A DNA stretch of 64,000 nucleotides from contig NZ_QGTX01000001.1 in the NCBI RefSeq assembly GCF_003182485.1, positions 434,001 to 498,000 on the forward strand, in the 5' to 3' direction. The stretch comes from Geodermatophilus normandii. Lineage in GTDB: Bacteria; Actinomycetota; Actinomycetes; Mycobacteriales; Geodermatophilaceae. Below, in pieces: positions 36,690 through 46,193 of the stretch. Every line of letters starts with the position of its first letter. Position 1 is the first letter of the stretch. The translations under genes and the position numbers were made by a program. The notes beneath the pieces are model-generated. The model was not told where the DNA came from. It saw only the letters and a program-made list of their open reading frames with translations, and ran no database searches.

Positions 36690-39600
36690 TCAGCGAAGGG
36701 CGGGGAGGACGGGGTCCTTCTGCGGCTGCTCGAGCACCGCCTCCAGCAGCGAGTGCAGGTGCTCGAGCAGCGCGACGTCGCGCAGCGAGGTGCGCCGGTC
36801 GGGGCCGACCGGGACCTTGAGCGACACCGTCTCGACGGCGGACTTGTACGTGGCGCCGTCGGCCATCCGGGCCAGCCGCATCTGCTGGGACTCCCGCAGC
36901 GGCACCGGCGAGATCCGGATGACCCGGCCCTGCAGCGACACCTCGGTGATCCCCAGCTCCCGCATCGCGACGCGGAAGCGGGCCACCGCCAGGAGGTTGA
37001 GCACCGGCGCCGGCGGGGTGCCGTAGCGGTCGGTGAGCTCGTCGAGGACGGCCTGCGCCTGGTCGTCGTCCTGCACCGAGGCGACCTTGCGGTAGGCCTC
37101 CATCCGCAGCCGCTCGCCGGGGACGTAGTCGTGCGGCAGGTGCGCGTCGACCGGCAGGTCGACCCGGACCTCGACCGGCTCGGCCGGCGCCTCCTCGCCG
37201 GTGACCTGCGCCCGGTAGTCGGCCACGGCCTCGCCGACCAGCCGGACGTAGAGGTCAAAGCCGACGCCGGCGATGTGCCCGGACTGCTCGCCGCCGAGCA
37301 GGTTGCCCGCGCCGCGGATCTCGAGGTCCTTCATGGCCACGGCCATGCCGGCGCCGAGGTCGGTGTTGTGCGCGATCGTCGTCAGCCGGTCGACCGAGGT
37401 CTCGGTCAGCGGCCGCGAGGGGTCGTAGGTGAAGTAGGCGTAGGCGCGCTCGCGGCCACGGCCCACCCGGCCGCGGATCTGGTGCAGCTGCGACAGGCCG
37501 AAGGTGTCGGCGCGGTCGACGATCAGGGTGTTGGCGTTGGGGATGTCCAGGCCCGACTCGACGATCGTCGTCGCGACCAGGACGTCGTACTCCTTCTCCC
37601 AGAAGCCGACCATGATCCGCTCGAGCTCGTGCTCCTTCATCTGCCCGTGGCCGACGGCGACGCGGGCCTCGGGCACCAGGCCGCGGATCTTCGCGGCGGC
37701 CTTGTCGATCGACTGCACCCGGTTGTGGATGACGAAGACCTGGCCGTCGCGCAGCAGCTCGCGGCGGATGGCGGCGCCCATCTGCTTGTCGTCCCAGGCG
37801 CCCACGTAGGTGAGCACCGGGTGCCGCTCCTCGGGCGGGGTGAGGATCGTCGACATCTCACGGATGCCGGTGAGGCTCATCTCCAGCGTGCGCGGGATCG
37901 GGGTGGCCGACATCGACAGGACGTCGACCGCCGTCCGCATCGTCTTCAGGTACTCCTTGTGCTCGACGCCGAAGCGCTGCTCCTCGTCGACGACGACCAG
38001 CCCGAGGTCCTTGAACCGGGTGGTCGGCTGCAGCAGCCGGTGGGTGCCCACGAGGATGTCGACCTCGCCGGCGGCCAGCTCGCGCAGGATCTGCGTGGAC
38101 TCCGCGTCGGACTGGAAGCGGGAGAGCACCCGCACCTCGACCGGGAACTGGGCGACCCGCTCGGAGAACGTCTTGTAGTGCTGGTTGGCCAGCAGCGTCG
38201 TCGGCACCAGGACGGCGACCTGCTTGCCGTCCTGCACCGCCTTGAACGCGGCGCGGACGGCGATCTCCGTCTTCCCGTAGCCGACGTCGCCGCAGATGAT
38301 CCGGTCCATCGGGACCGGGTTCTGCATGTCCGCCTTGACCTCGTCGATCGCGGCGAGCTGGTCGGGGGTCTCCTGGAACGGGAAGGCGTCCTCTAGCTCG
38401 CGCTGCCAGACGGTGTCCGGGCCGAAGGCGTGGCCCTTCGTGGCCATGCGCGCGGAGTAGAGGCGGATCAGCTCCGCGGCGATCTGCTTGACCGCCCGGC
38501 GCGCCTGGCCCTTGGTCTTCGCCCAGTCGGCGCCGCCCAGCTTGGACAGCGCCGGCTGCTCGCCGCCGACGTAGCGGGTGAGCTGGTCGAGGGCGTCGGT
38601 GGGCACGAACAGCCGGTCCGGCGGCTGGTTCCGCTTGCCCGGCGCGTACTCGACGATGAGGTAGTCGCGCTGGCCGCCGTGCACGGTGCGGCTGACCATC
38701 TCCACGTAGCGGCCGATGCCGTGCTGCTCGTGGACGACGAGGTCGCCGGGCTGCAGCTGCACGAGGTCGACGGCGTTGCGGCGGCGCGCGGGCATCTTCA
38801 CCGCGTCGCGCATCGTGGTGCCGCGCTGGCCGGTGAGGTCGTGCTCGGTGAGCAGCGCCAGGCCCACGCCGGGCAGCGCGAAGCCGGACTCCAGGCCGCC
38901 CTGGGTGATCGAGGTCAGGCCGGCCTCGGGCGCGGACTCGATCCCGGGCACCAGCCGCACGCCGAGGTCGGCGCCGGTAAACTGGTCGGCGGCCCGCTGG
39001 GCCGGACCGGGGCCGGCGAAGGTCACCACGACCCGCCAGCCGTCCCGCGTCCAGCCGCGCAGCGACTCGACGGCGCGGTCGACGTCGCCGGCGAAGCGCT
39101 CGACCGTCGTCGCGTCGAGTGTGACGTGGATGTCGTCGTCGTCGACGGCGAGGGTGAACGCGCCGGTGGTCCACCACGGCAGGCCCCGGCCGCGGGCGGC
39201 GGCCTCGACGTCCTCGAGGTCCCGGAACGACGACGCCCCGAGGTCCAGCGGCGCCTCGCCCGCCTCGGCCGCCGTGGCCCAGGACGCGGCCAGGAACTCC
39301 TCGGCGGTGCGGACCAGGTCCGCCGCGCGGGTGCGGACCCGCTCGGGGTCGGCGACCAGCACGTGGGTGCCCGCCGGCAGCAGGTCGGTGAGCAGCTGCA
39401 TGCGCTCGTCGCCGATCAGGGCCGGCGTGAGCGACTCCATGCCCTCGACGGCGATGCCCTCGGCCAGCTTGCCGAGCACCTCCAGCAGGCCGGGGTGCTC
39501 TCCCGCGAGGGCGGCGGCGCGGGCGCGCACCTCGTCGGTGAGCAGCAGCTCGCGGCACGGCGGCGCCCACAGCCGCTCGGGGCGGTCGTCGAGGGAGCGC

Positions 39601-40250
39601 TGGTCGGCGGCGGAGAAGTAGCGCAGCTCGTCGACCTCGTCACCCCAGAACTCCACGCGCACCGGGTGCGGCTCGGTGGGCGGGAAGACGTCGAGCAGGC
39701 CGCCGCGGACGGCGAACTCGCCGCGCTTCTCGACCAGCTCGACGCGGGTGTAGGCGGCGTCGGACAGGGCGCGGGCGACGTCGTCGAGCTCGGCGGTGTC
39801 GCCCGGCCTCAGCTCCACCGGCACCAGGTCGCCGAGGCCGGGGGCCAGCGGCTGCAGCACGCTGCGCACGGGGGCGACCAGCACGTCGATCCCGCCGTCG
39901 CCCTCCGGGTGGGTGAGCTCGCGCAGCACGGCCAGCCGGCGGCCGACGGTGTCCGCCCGCGGGGAGAGGCGCTCGTGCGGCAGCGTCTCCCACGCCGGGA
40001 AGGTCTCCACGCGGCGGTCGGGCAGGAAGCAGCGCAGCAGGCCCGCCGCGGCGTCGGCGTCGCGCTCGCCGGCGGTGACCAGCAGCACCGGCACGCCGGC
40101 ACCCGGCGCCCGCGCCGCCAGTGCGGCGGCCACCAGCGGCTGCACCGGCGGCGGTGCGGTCACGGCGAGCTCGGCGGACCCGGCGGCGGACACCACGCGG
40201 GCCACGCCGGGATCGGTGAGGACGACGTCGAGCACGCCGCGCAGACTCAC
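36690..40250 (-). CDS. mfd: Transcription-repair coupling factor
   Basis: The 1186-residue protein starts at the GTG at 40250, 6 bases after GGAGGAAG. The N-terminal UvrB-homology region (ETLPHERLSPRADTVGRRL; GGLLDVFPPTEPHPVRVEFW) is followed by the CarD-like RNA polymerase-interaction domain (GDLVVHEQHGIGRYVEM). The RecG-like translocase comes next, with GDVGYGKTEIAVRAAFKA near residue 653, DEEQRFGVEHKEYLKTM, and VATTIVESGLDIPNANTLI. A TRG motif and C-terminal domain complete it. It removes stalled polymerase and recruits UvrA. Its stop abuts the stop of the NRPS-like gene with no gap. Confidence 0.97.
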   Translation of the reverse strand: MSLRGVLDVVLTDPGVARVVSAAGSAELAVTAPPPVQPLVAAALAARAPGAGVPVLLVTAGERDADAAAGLLRCFLPDRRVETFPAWETLPHERLSPRADTVGRRLAVLRELTHPEGDGGIDVLVAPVRSVLQPLAPGLGDLVPVELRPGDTAELDDVARALSDAAYTRVELVEKRGEFAVRGGLLDVFPPTEPHPVRVEFWGDEVDELRYFSAADQRSLDDRPERLWAPPCRELLLTDEVRARAAALAGEHPGLLEVLGKLAEGIAVEGMESLTPALIGDERMQLLTDLLPAGTHVLVADPERVRTRAADLVRTAEEFLAASWATAAEAGEAPLDLGASSFRDLEDVEAAARGRGLPWWTTGAFTLAVDDDDIHVTLDATTVERFAGDVDRAVESLRGWTRDGWRVVVTFAGPGPAQRAADQFTGADLGVRLVPGIESAPEAGLTSITQGGLESGFALPGVGLALLTEHDLTGQRGTTMRDAVKMPARRRNAVDLVQLQPGDLVVHEQHGIGRYVEMVSRTVHGGQRDYLIVEYAPGKRNQPPDRLFVPTDALDQLTRYVGGEQPALSKLGGADWAKTKGQARRAVKQIAAELIRLYSARMATKGHAFGPDTVWQRELEDAFPFQETPDQLAAIDEVKADMQNPVPMDRIICGDVGYGKTEIAVRAAFKAVQDGKQVAVLVPTTLLANQHYKTFSERVAQFPVEVRVLSRFQSDAESTQILRELAAGEVDILVGTHRLLQPTTRFKDLGLVVVDEEQRFGVEHKEYLKTMRTAVDVLSMSATPIPRTLEMSLTGIREMSTILTPPEERHPVLTYVGAWDDKQMGAAIRRELLRDGQVFVIHNRVQSIDKAAAKIRGLVPEARVAVGHGQMKEHELERIMVGFWEKEYDVLVATTIVESGLDIPNANTLIVDRADTFGLSQLHQIRGRVGRGRERAYAYFTYDPSRPLTETSVDRLTTIAHNTDLGAGMAVAMKDLEIRGAGNLLGGEQSGHIAGVGFDLYVRLVGEAVADYRAQVTGEEAPAEPVEVRVDLPVDAHLPHDYVPGERLRMEAYRKVASVQDDDQAQAVLDELTDRYGTPPAPVLNLLAVARFRVAMRELGITEVSLQGRVIRISPVPLRESQQMRLARMADGATYKSAVETVSLKVPVGPDRRTSLRDVALLEHLHSLLEAVLEQPQKDPVLPALR

Positions 40251-40391
40251 GAGGGACTTCCTCCGGGGTAGGTCGGCCCGCAGAGGTGCCGCCGAGTGCG
40301 GCGCCGGGCCCATCCCGAGGTTAGTCCGCGAGCCGGACGCCCGCCGGGGTGCGGACCGGAGGGAACGATCCCGCTGCCGAGGAGCCGAGGA

Positions 40392-41306
40392 TCACGGGCG
40401 AGCGCCGTCCGTCGTGGGCAGGAAGGGGTCGGCGGCTCGGCCTCGAGCCCGTGGAGCGACCTTCTCCAACCAGATGGCGCCGCCGCGGACGCTCCGGTTC
40501 TCCGGGGCGACGAGTTCAGGGTGCTCGGTCGCCAGCCAGTCGACGAACAGCAGCACCCGGAAGCGCTCGTTGTAGGCCAGGAAGGCCTCGAGGAAGTACG
40601 CCTCGTTCCAGTCCCGCCCCTCGCGCAGCCACTGGTCCGGGTACTCGAAGGGCCAGTGCACGTCGTGGACGTGCACCAGGACGCCGTCCGGGAGCTCCGG
40701 CAGGACGCGCAGCAACAGCCATGCGACGTCCGACCCCGCCTTGACGACGTGACTGGAGTCGATGAGCAGGACGTCGCCCGCGGTCATGCCCTCGGTCAGC
40801 TCGCCGACCCCCACGTCCTGGACGGGTTCCTCGTGCAGGGTCAGCCGGTCGGCGTCGCCCGGGCGCAGACGGGAGCGAAGCCGGTCCGCGTAGGGCTCGA
40901 CGCAGGTGATGCGCAGGTCGGGCAAGTGTCGTTCGGCCACGTCGAGGGCCAGCGCCGTGGAGTACCCGGAGCCGATCTCGACGATCCGCCGCGGACGGAA
41001 GTGCAGCAGCATGCCGCGGAGGACGGACGCGTCCGCAGCGCCGTACATCGAGTTGTCCGGGATCCAGCGGTCGGACGGTGGGCGGCTGAGGTCCAGTTGC
41101 CCCGCCAGGCGGCACTGGTCGTCCTCCCGGAGGTCGACCGCCCTCGACGGCCGGCTGCGTCCGGCGATGGCCCGCTCCCGGTCCGCCGGCGTGGTCGCCG
41201 GGTTGTAGAAGTGGCCCGGCGCCGTGTACGGAGGTGCGACCACGTCACGCGCGACGGCTCGGCCCGCCCTGACCAGGTGGTCACGCACCCTGCCGCCGAT
41301 CCTCAT
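40392..41306 (-). CDS. Class I SAM-dependent methyltransferase
   Basis: The ATG at 41306 overlaps the upstream glycosyltransferase stop by 4 bases. The 304-residue protein carries the SAM-binding motif RRIVEIGSGYSTALALDVAE and the acidic-loop motif ITCVEPYADRLRSRL. GDVLLIDSSHVVKAGSD follows, then VLVHVHDVHWPFEYPDQWL, which resembles macrocin-O-methyltransferase-type (Methyltransf_24) enzymes. Position at the end of a glycan operon suggests O-methylation of a sugar or capping of a glycan chain, which is inference. There is no signal peptide. Confidence 0.87.
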   Translation of the reverse strand: MRIGGRVRDHLVRAGRAVARDVVAPPYTAPGHFYNPATTPADRERAIAGRSRPSRAVDLREDDQCRLAGQLDLSRPPSDRWIPDNSMYGAADASVLRGMLLHFRPRRIVEIGSGYSTALALDVAERHLPDLRITCVEPYADRLRSRLRPGDADRLTLHEEPVQDVGVGELTEGMTAGDVLLIDSSHVVKAGSDVAWLLLRVLPELPDGVLVHVHDVHWPFEYPDQWLREGRDWNEAYFLEAFLAYNERFRVLLFVDWLATEHPELVAPENRSVRGGAIWLEKVAPRARGRAADPFLPTTDGARP

Positions 41307-42820
41307 GCCAGCGGCTCCGGATCGACGCTGCGGGAGGCCGCGGGCCCCAGCGGTCCGGTCACCGCCACGGGTTCCAGGTCCGCGGCCGTCGGGCGGACCG
41401 TGTGCGAGTCCGTGGTCCCGGAACGGTCGGCACGCCACGACTCGGTCCCGGCAGCGGGACGCGGACTGGGGAGCATCCAGTCGCCGCGGTCGTCGTCCTG
41501 TCCGGCGCCGGCAGGCATCCGGGTCGCGACGAGCGCCCTGAGCAAGTCGGCGCCGGACTCCGCTGGCGCGGCGGCGCGGACGCCCCGGGGCCGCACGCTC
41601 CCGACCGCGTCGGCCATCCCGAGCGCCCGGCGGTGCACGCCGACGTAGCGGATGGCCTGCTGCGCCCAGTCGAGGTCCTCGACGGCCCGCTGTCGCGCGG
41701 CCAGGGACAGCGCGATCCGGCGGTCGGGGTCGTCGAGCAGCGCGGCCACGGCGTCAGCCAGCCCTGCGGCGCCGGCACGCGGGTCCACGAGGACACCGGT
41801 GTCCCCGGCCGACACCCGCGTCTCGGTCAGGTCGAAGGCCACCACCGGAACGGCGTAGGACATGTACTCCATGACCTTGTTCATCGTGGAGACGTCGTTG
41901 AGCGGGCTGCTCGGGTCGGGACACAGGCCCACGACGGCCGTGGAGAGGTAGCGGGCGATCATCTCGGTGTCGGCCCGCCCGGTGAAGGTGACGTGGTCGT
42001 CCAGCCGCAGCTCGGTCGCGAGACGGCGCAGGTCCCCGAGGGAGTCACCGAAGCCGAGGAGAGCGAGGTGGACGTCCTCGCGGCCACGCTCGTGCACCAG
42101 TTCGGCCATCGCGTGCAGCGCGATGTCGACGCCGTCCTGCGGACCCATGATCCCGAGGTACACCAGCAGTGAGCGATCGTGTCGCAGCCCCGGCTCCGGC
42201 GGCCGGGGACGCATCCGCGAGGTGTCCGGCCCCGAGCGCACGACCGTGACGTGGTCGGGATCGCAGTTCCCTCGGGTGACCGCTACGCGGCGGTAGGACT
42301 CGTTGGTCGAGATGACCTCGTCAGCGGCGCGGTAGGTGCAGCGCTCCAGCCAGGTGAGGGCGCCGTACTCCAGCCGGGCTCGCACACCGCGGGGCTCACC
42401 GAACCGGGAGCGGAAGACCTCCGGGTTGAGGTCGTGCTGGTCGTAGACGAAGCGGACACCCCGTGTGCGCCACAACCGGGCCAGGAGCCAGTAGGTGTCC
42501 GGCGGGTTGCAGGCCTGGATGACCGAGAAGCCGTCGCGCCGCCACACCCGCAGTGACAGCAGCGCCGTGCGTATCCAGCAGTACACGAACTCGAAGAGGT
42601 AGGACAGCGCTCCCGAGGTCGCCGGCGCCGGCCGGTACTTGTAGACGGGGACTCCGTCGATGACCGCGAACGACGGGTCGCCGGGGCCCTTGGGGCAGAT
42701 GACGGAGACGCCGATCCCCTCAGCGACGAGGGCCTGGCACTCCAGCCACACCCGGCGGTCGAGCGGCACAGGGAGGTTCTGGACGATCACGAGGACTCGG
42801 GCCTTCGAGCGCTGGGACAT
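41303..42820 (-). CDS. Glycosyltransferase family 4 with a long disordered C-terminal tail
   Basis: The 505-residue protein begins at the ATG at 42820 (MSQRSKARVLVIVQNLPVPL), the standard GT4 start. GT-B features include RFVYDQHDLNPEVFRSRF, VTVVRSGPDTSRM, LLVYLGIMGPQDGVDIAL, and the donor-site block STMNKVMEYMSYAVPVVAFD. The last 110 residues (after VGVHRRALGM) are Ala/Pro/Arg/Asp-rich and likely disordered, longer than usual for the family. It should add a sugar to a lipid-linked repeat unit at the cytoplasmic membrane face. It is divergent from the next gene by 275 bases. Confidence 0.88.
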   Translation of the reverse strand: MSQRSKARVLVIVQNLPVPLDRRVWLECQALVAEGIGVSVICPKGPGDPSFAVIDGVPVYKYRPAPATSGALSYLFEFVYCWIRTALLSLRVWRRDGFSVIQACNPPDTYWLLARLWRTRGVRFVYDQHDLNPEVFRSRFGEPRGVRARLEYGALTWLERCTYRAADEVISTNESYRRVAVTRGNCDPDHVTVVRSGPDTSRMRPRPPEPGLRHDRSLLVYLGIMGPQDGVDIALHAMAELVHERGREDVHLALLGFGDSLGDLRRLATELRLDDHVTFTGRADTEMIARYLSTAVVGLCPDPSSPLNDVSTMNKVMEYMSYAVPVVAFDLTETRVSAGDTGVLVDPRAGAAGLADAVAALLDDPDRRIALSLAARQRAVEDLDWAQQAIRYVGVHRRALGMADAVGSVRPRGVRAAAPAESGADLLRALVATRMPAGAGQDDDRGDWMLPSPRPAAGTESWRADRSGTTDSHTVRPTAADLEPVAVTGPLGPAASRSVDPEPLA

Positions 42821-42848
42821 GCATCCCCCATGGTGAGCACGGCGTCGT

Positions 42849-42868
42849 GCAGTGACCCGCAGTGACGG
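42849..42868. promoter_or_regulatory. Direct repeat GCAGTGAC, 10-base spaced, in the divergent glycan promoter region
   Basis: GCAGTGAC occurs at 42849-42856 and again at 42859-42866, exactly one helical turn apart. The region between the divergent glycosyltransferase genes (42821-43095) would hold both promoters, so a regulator bound here could control both arms of the cluster. Confidence 0.35.
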
Positions 42869-43095
42869 GTTGTCCTTCCGGCGACCGTCCCGTCCGCGGC
42901 GAGCGCGGCGGACAGTAGTGAGGCGCCGACCTGCACAGGGCCTTCCGCAACCCGGCGGAACCACTCGAACGGGGGAACAGCCCGTCGACGGCCCGGCGCG
43001 CGCTGTACGCTCCGTTCCCCGCACTCTCGGTGACCGCTCGGATAGCCGCGCGCGAGGCCATGGTCAGGACTCTGAGCCCCGGCCATCATCTCGCT

Positions 43096-44322
43096 ATGCA
43101 GCGCAACGGGGATGGACCGGGACGAGTGCGCCGCCGGCCAGATGCCGACTCCCCACCGGGCTACGTCTGCTTCTCTGCCCAGGACTGGTGGTATCACAAC
43201 CAGGCCCACTCGGACTTCCAACTCATGCGCCGGGTCGCGCGGACCCGCCCCGTCCTGCTGGTCAACTCGATCGGCCTGCGGATGCCGCTGCCAGGTCGCA
43301 GCTCGCAGGTGCTGAGGCGCATCGCTCGGAAGGCGGCCAGCACGGCGAAACTCGTCCGGCGTCCGCTACCGGACACGCCGCGATTCCATGTGATGACCCC
43401 GCTGGTCCTGCCGTTCTACGGCAGGCCTCTGTTGCGGCGCCTGAATGCCTGGAGCATCCGCGCTCAGGTCCGCCTGGTCAGCCTGCTCATCGGCATGCCG
43501 CCCGACCCCGTCGTCGTCTGCACCATCCCGACGGCCTGGGACGTCGTGCGGCCGATGTCCCGCCGCGCGCTCCTCTACAACCGGTCCGACCGGCACTCCG
43601 ACTTCCCGGAGAGCGACCGCTCCACCATCGCCGCGCTCGAGGAGGCGCTCCTGCGCTACTCCGACTCCGTTCTCTACGTGAGCCGGGCGCTGATGTCCGA
43701 GGAGGCGGCACTGACCGGCGGGCGAGCCTGCTTCCTCGACCACGGCGTGGACCTGCAGCACTTCGCACCGTCGGCCGGCCCGGAGCCGGCCGACCTGGCG
43801 CCCATCACCCACCCTCGCATCGGCTTCTTCGGCGGCCTCGACTCATTCCTCGTCGACTTCGACCTGCTGGAGCGGGTCGCCCTCGAGGTGCCGGAGGCAC
43901 ACCTGGTGCTCGTCGGCGACGCCGACCGTTCGACCGACCAGCTCACCCGGCACCCGAACGTGCACCGGCTGGGCCGTCGGCCCTACGAGCAGATCCCGCG
44001 GTACGGCGCCGGTTTCGACGTGGCCCTGATGCCCTGGCTCGACAACGAGTGGATCGCCCGGTGCAACCCCATCAAGATGAAGGAGTACCTCGCGCTGGGA
44101 CTCCCGGTGGTGAGCACCGACTTCCCGGAGGTCCGGCGCTACGTCGACACGGTCGCCGTCGCCGCGGGCCCCGACGACTTCGTCGACCTCGTCCGGCGGG
44201 CCCTCAAGGACGGCGGACCGGCCGACCCTGCGCGCCGGCGCGCCGCCGTCCAGTCCGACTCGTGGGACGCCCGCGCCGCCGACCTGATCACCGCGGCCGA
44301 GCGGAAAGGGACGGCCGGCTGA
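43096..44322 (+). CDS. Glycosyltransferase family 1/4-like (TuaH-type)
   Basis: The ATG at 43096 gives 408 residues; an earlier in-frame start adds 22 that look non-coding. The N terminus GYVCFSAQDWWYHNQAHSDF is typical of actinobacterial TuaH-like proteins. The C-terminal GT-B half contains HPRIGFFGGLDSFLVDFDL, HLVLVGDADRS, and NPIKMKEYLALGLPVVSTDF, where the Glu contacts the sugar nucleotide. The stop overlaps the first base of the asparagine-synthase-like gene, so the two are coupled. It starts the plus-strand half of the glycan cluster. Confidence 0.85.
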   Translation: MQRNGDGPGRVRRRPDADSPPGYVCFSAQDWWYHNQAHSDFQLMRRVARTRPVLLVNSIGLRMPLPGRSSQVLRRIARKAASTAKLVRRPLPDTPRFHVMTPLVLPFYGRPLLRRLNAWSIRAQVRLVSLLIGMPPDPVVVCTIPTAWDVVRPMSRRALLYNRSDRHSDFPESDRSTIAALEEALLRYSDSVLYVSRALMSEEAALTGGRACFLDHGVDLQHFAPSAGPEPADLAPITHPRIGFFGGLDSFLVDFDLLERVALEVPEAHLVLVGDADRSTDQLTRHPNVHRLGRRPYEQIPRYGAGFDVALMPWLDNEWIARCNPIKMKEYLALGLPVVSTDFPEVRRYVDTVAVAAGPDDFVDLVRRALKDGGPADPARRRAAVQSDSWDARAADLITAAERKGTAG

Positions 44323-46193
44323 TGTGCGGCATCGCCGGCGTCCACCGGTGGGACGGTGAGCGTGTCGACCCGGACCTGCTCGACGCGATGACCGAGCAGC
44401 TCGCCCACCGCGGACCCGACGGGCACGGCAACTGGATCTCCGGCGGGACCGGGTTCGGCCACCGCCGTCTGTCGATCATCGACCTCGAGCACTCGGCGCA
44501 GCCGATGGCCGGTCCCGGCGGCCGGCAGCACCTCACCTTCAACGGGGAGGTGCTCAACTACCGCGAGGTCCGGCGCGCCTGTGCGGGCTACCCGTGGACG
44601 ACCGACGGCGACACCGAGGCCATCCTCGCGGCCTACCGGCAGTGGGGCGTCGACTGCGTCCGCCGGCTACGCGGCCAGTTCGCCTTCGCACTCCACGACG
44701 CCGACACCGGCGAGCTCCACCTCGTCCGCGACCGCATGGGCGTCCTCCCGCTCTACTGGTATGCCGACGACCGAATGGTCGCCTTCGCCAGCGAGGTCAA
44801 GGCCCTGCTGCCTGCGCTGCCGACGGTGGACGTCGACCTGCTCAGCCTGGGTGACCACCTGGCGCACCGGTCGGTCCCTGCGCCGCACACCCTCGTCTCC
44901 GGGGTCCGCAAGCTGCGTCCGGGCCACCGGCTCCTCGTGCAGCCCGGCGGCCGGATCAGGGAGGTCTCGTACTGGGAGCTCCCCACCGACCCCCCAGCGG
45001 AACGGGCGCACGATCCGCGGGAGGCGGTCGAGGACCTGCACGCGACCCTGCGGGCGGCCGTCGAGGAGGCGCTGGTCGCCGACGTCCCCGTCGGCGCCTA
45101 CCTCTCCGGCGGCATCGACTCCAGCCTGATCGTGGCGCTGGTGTCGGAGGTCCGTGGCCGGCGGGGAGTCTCGACCTACGCTGCTGGCTTCGACGATCCG
45201 CGGGTCGACGAGCTGCCCTGGGCCCGCAGGGTCGCGGACCTCGTCGGCGCCGACCACCACGAGGTCACGGTGGGCGCCGCGGACTTCACCGCCCTGCTGC
45301 CAAAGCTCACCTGGCACCGGGACGCTCCGCTGTCCGAGCCTGCCGACGTCGCCGTCCACCGCCTGGCCGAGCTCGCCCGCCGGGACGTGACCGTGGTGCT
45401 CTCCGGCGAGGGGAGCGACGAACTGTTCGCTGGCTATCCCAAGTACCGTGCCGCCGCGCTGGCGTCCTGGGTGGGCCGGGTGCCCCGGGCGGTCCGCGGG
45501 CCGGCCCTCTACACCGCTGCCCGTGCCCTCCCCCCGCGCTTCTCCCGGGCCGCTGTCCTCATGCGCGCCCTCTCCGCCGACGACGAGGCCGAGCGTATGC
45601 GCAGCTGGTTCGCGCCCTTCTCACCGCGGGAGCGCCATCGGCTGCTCGGCGACCTGCCGTCCCGGCCCGCCGCGGCCGCCTATCGGCGGGCGAGCGGCGA
45701 CGTCGTACGGCGGATGCTCTACGCCGACTGCCACGCCTGGCTGTCGGACAACCTCCTCGAGCGCGGCGACCGGATGTCGATGGCGGCCTCGCTCGAGATG
45801 CGCCCCCCGTTCCTGGACGCACGGGTCGTCGACCTGGCCTTCTCGCTTCCGACGGAGGTCAAGCTGCGGGGCCCCGTCGGCAAGTGGGTGGTCAAGGAGG
45901 TGGCCCGGAGGTACTTGCCCGACGAGGTGGTCGACCGCCGGAAGTCCGGCTTCAAGGTCCCGCTCGACGCGTGGTTCCAGGCCGGGGACCTGCGGGACAT
46001 GGCGCGCGACCTGCTGCTGCGGCCGGCGTCGTTCGTAGGGGAGGTGCTCGACCGAGCGGCGGTCACCCGGGTGCTGGACGATCACGAGGCGGGCCGCAGC
46101 AACGAGGCGAGTCGTCTATGGGCCCTGATGGGCCTCGAGGTCTGGCACGACACGGTGGTCCGCGGCGGCAGGCCCGACGCCATCACGTCATGA
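44322..46193 (+). CDS. asnB: Asparagine synthase (glutamine-hydrolysing) family amidotransferase
   Basis: The 623-residue protein starts MCGIAG with the catalytic Cys2 of class II glutamine amidotransferases. Further N-terminal residues include LAHRGPDG, HRRLSIIDLE and FNGEVLNY. The synthetase half has the PP-loop YLSGGIDSSLIVAL (residues 262-268) and the SGEGSDELFAGYPKYR block. Housekeeping AsnB makes asparagine. Inside a glycan cluster such enzymes often amidate uronic acids instead (WbpS-like, known family role). The 1-base overlap with the glycosyltransferase upstream and the 4-base overlap with the next gene support a glycan role. Confidence 0.9.
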   Translation: MCGIAGVHRWDGERVDPDLLDAMTEQLAHRGPDGHGNWISGGTGFGHRRLSIIDLEHSAQPMAGPGGRQHLTFNGEVLNYREVRRACAGYPWTTDGDTEAILAAYRQWGVDCVRRLRGQFAFALHDADTGELHLVRDRMGVLPLYWYADDRMVAFASEVKALLPALPTVDVDLLSLGDHLAHRSVPAPHTLVSGVRKLRPGHRLLVQPGGRIREVSYWELPTDPPAERAHDPREAVEDLHATLRAAVEEALVADVPVGAYLSGGIDSSLIVALVSEVRGRRGVSTYAAGFDDPRVDELPWARRVADLVGADHHEVTVGAADFTALLPKLTWHRDAPLSEPADVAVHRLAELARRDVTVVLSGEGSDELFAGYPKYRAAALASWVGRVPRAVRGPALYTAARALPPRFSRAAVLMRALSADDEAERMRSWFAPFSPRERHRLLGDLPSRPAAAAYRRASGDVVRRMLYADCHAWLSDNLLERGDRMSMAASLEMRPPFLDARVVDLAFSLPTEVKLRGPVGKWVVKEVARRYLPDEVVDRRKSGFKVPLDAWFQAGDLRDMARDLLLRPASFVGEVLDRAAVTRVLDDHEAGRSNEASRLWALMGLEVWHDTVVRGGRPDAITS

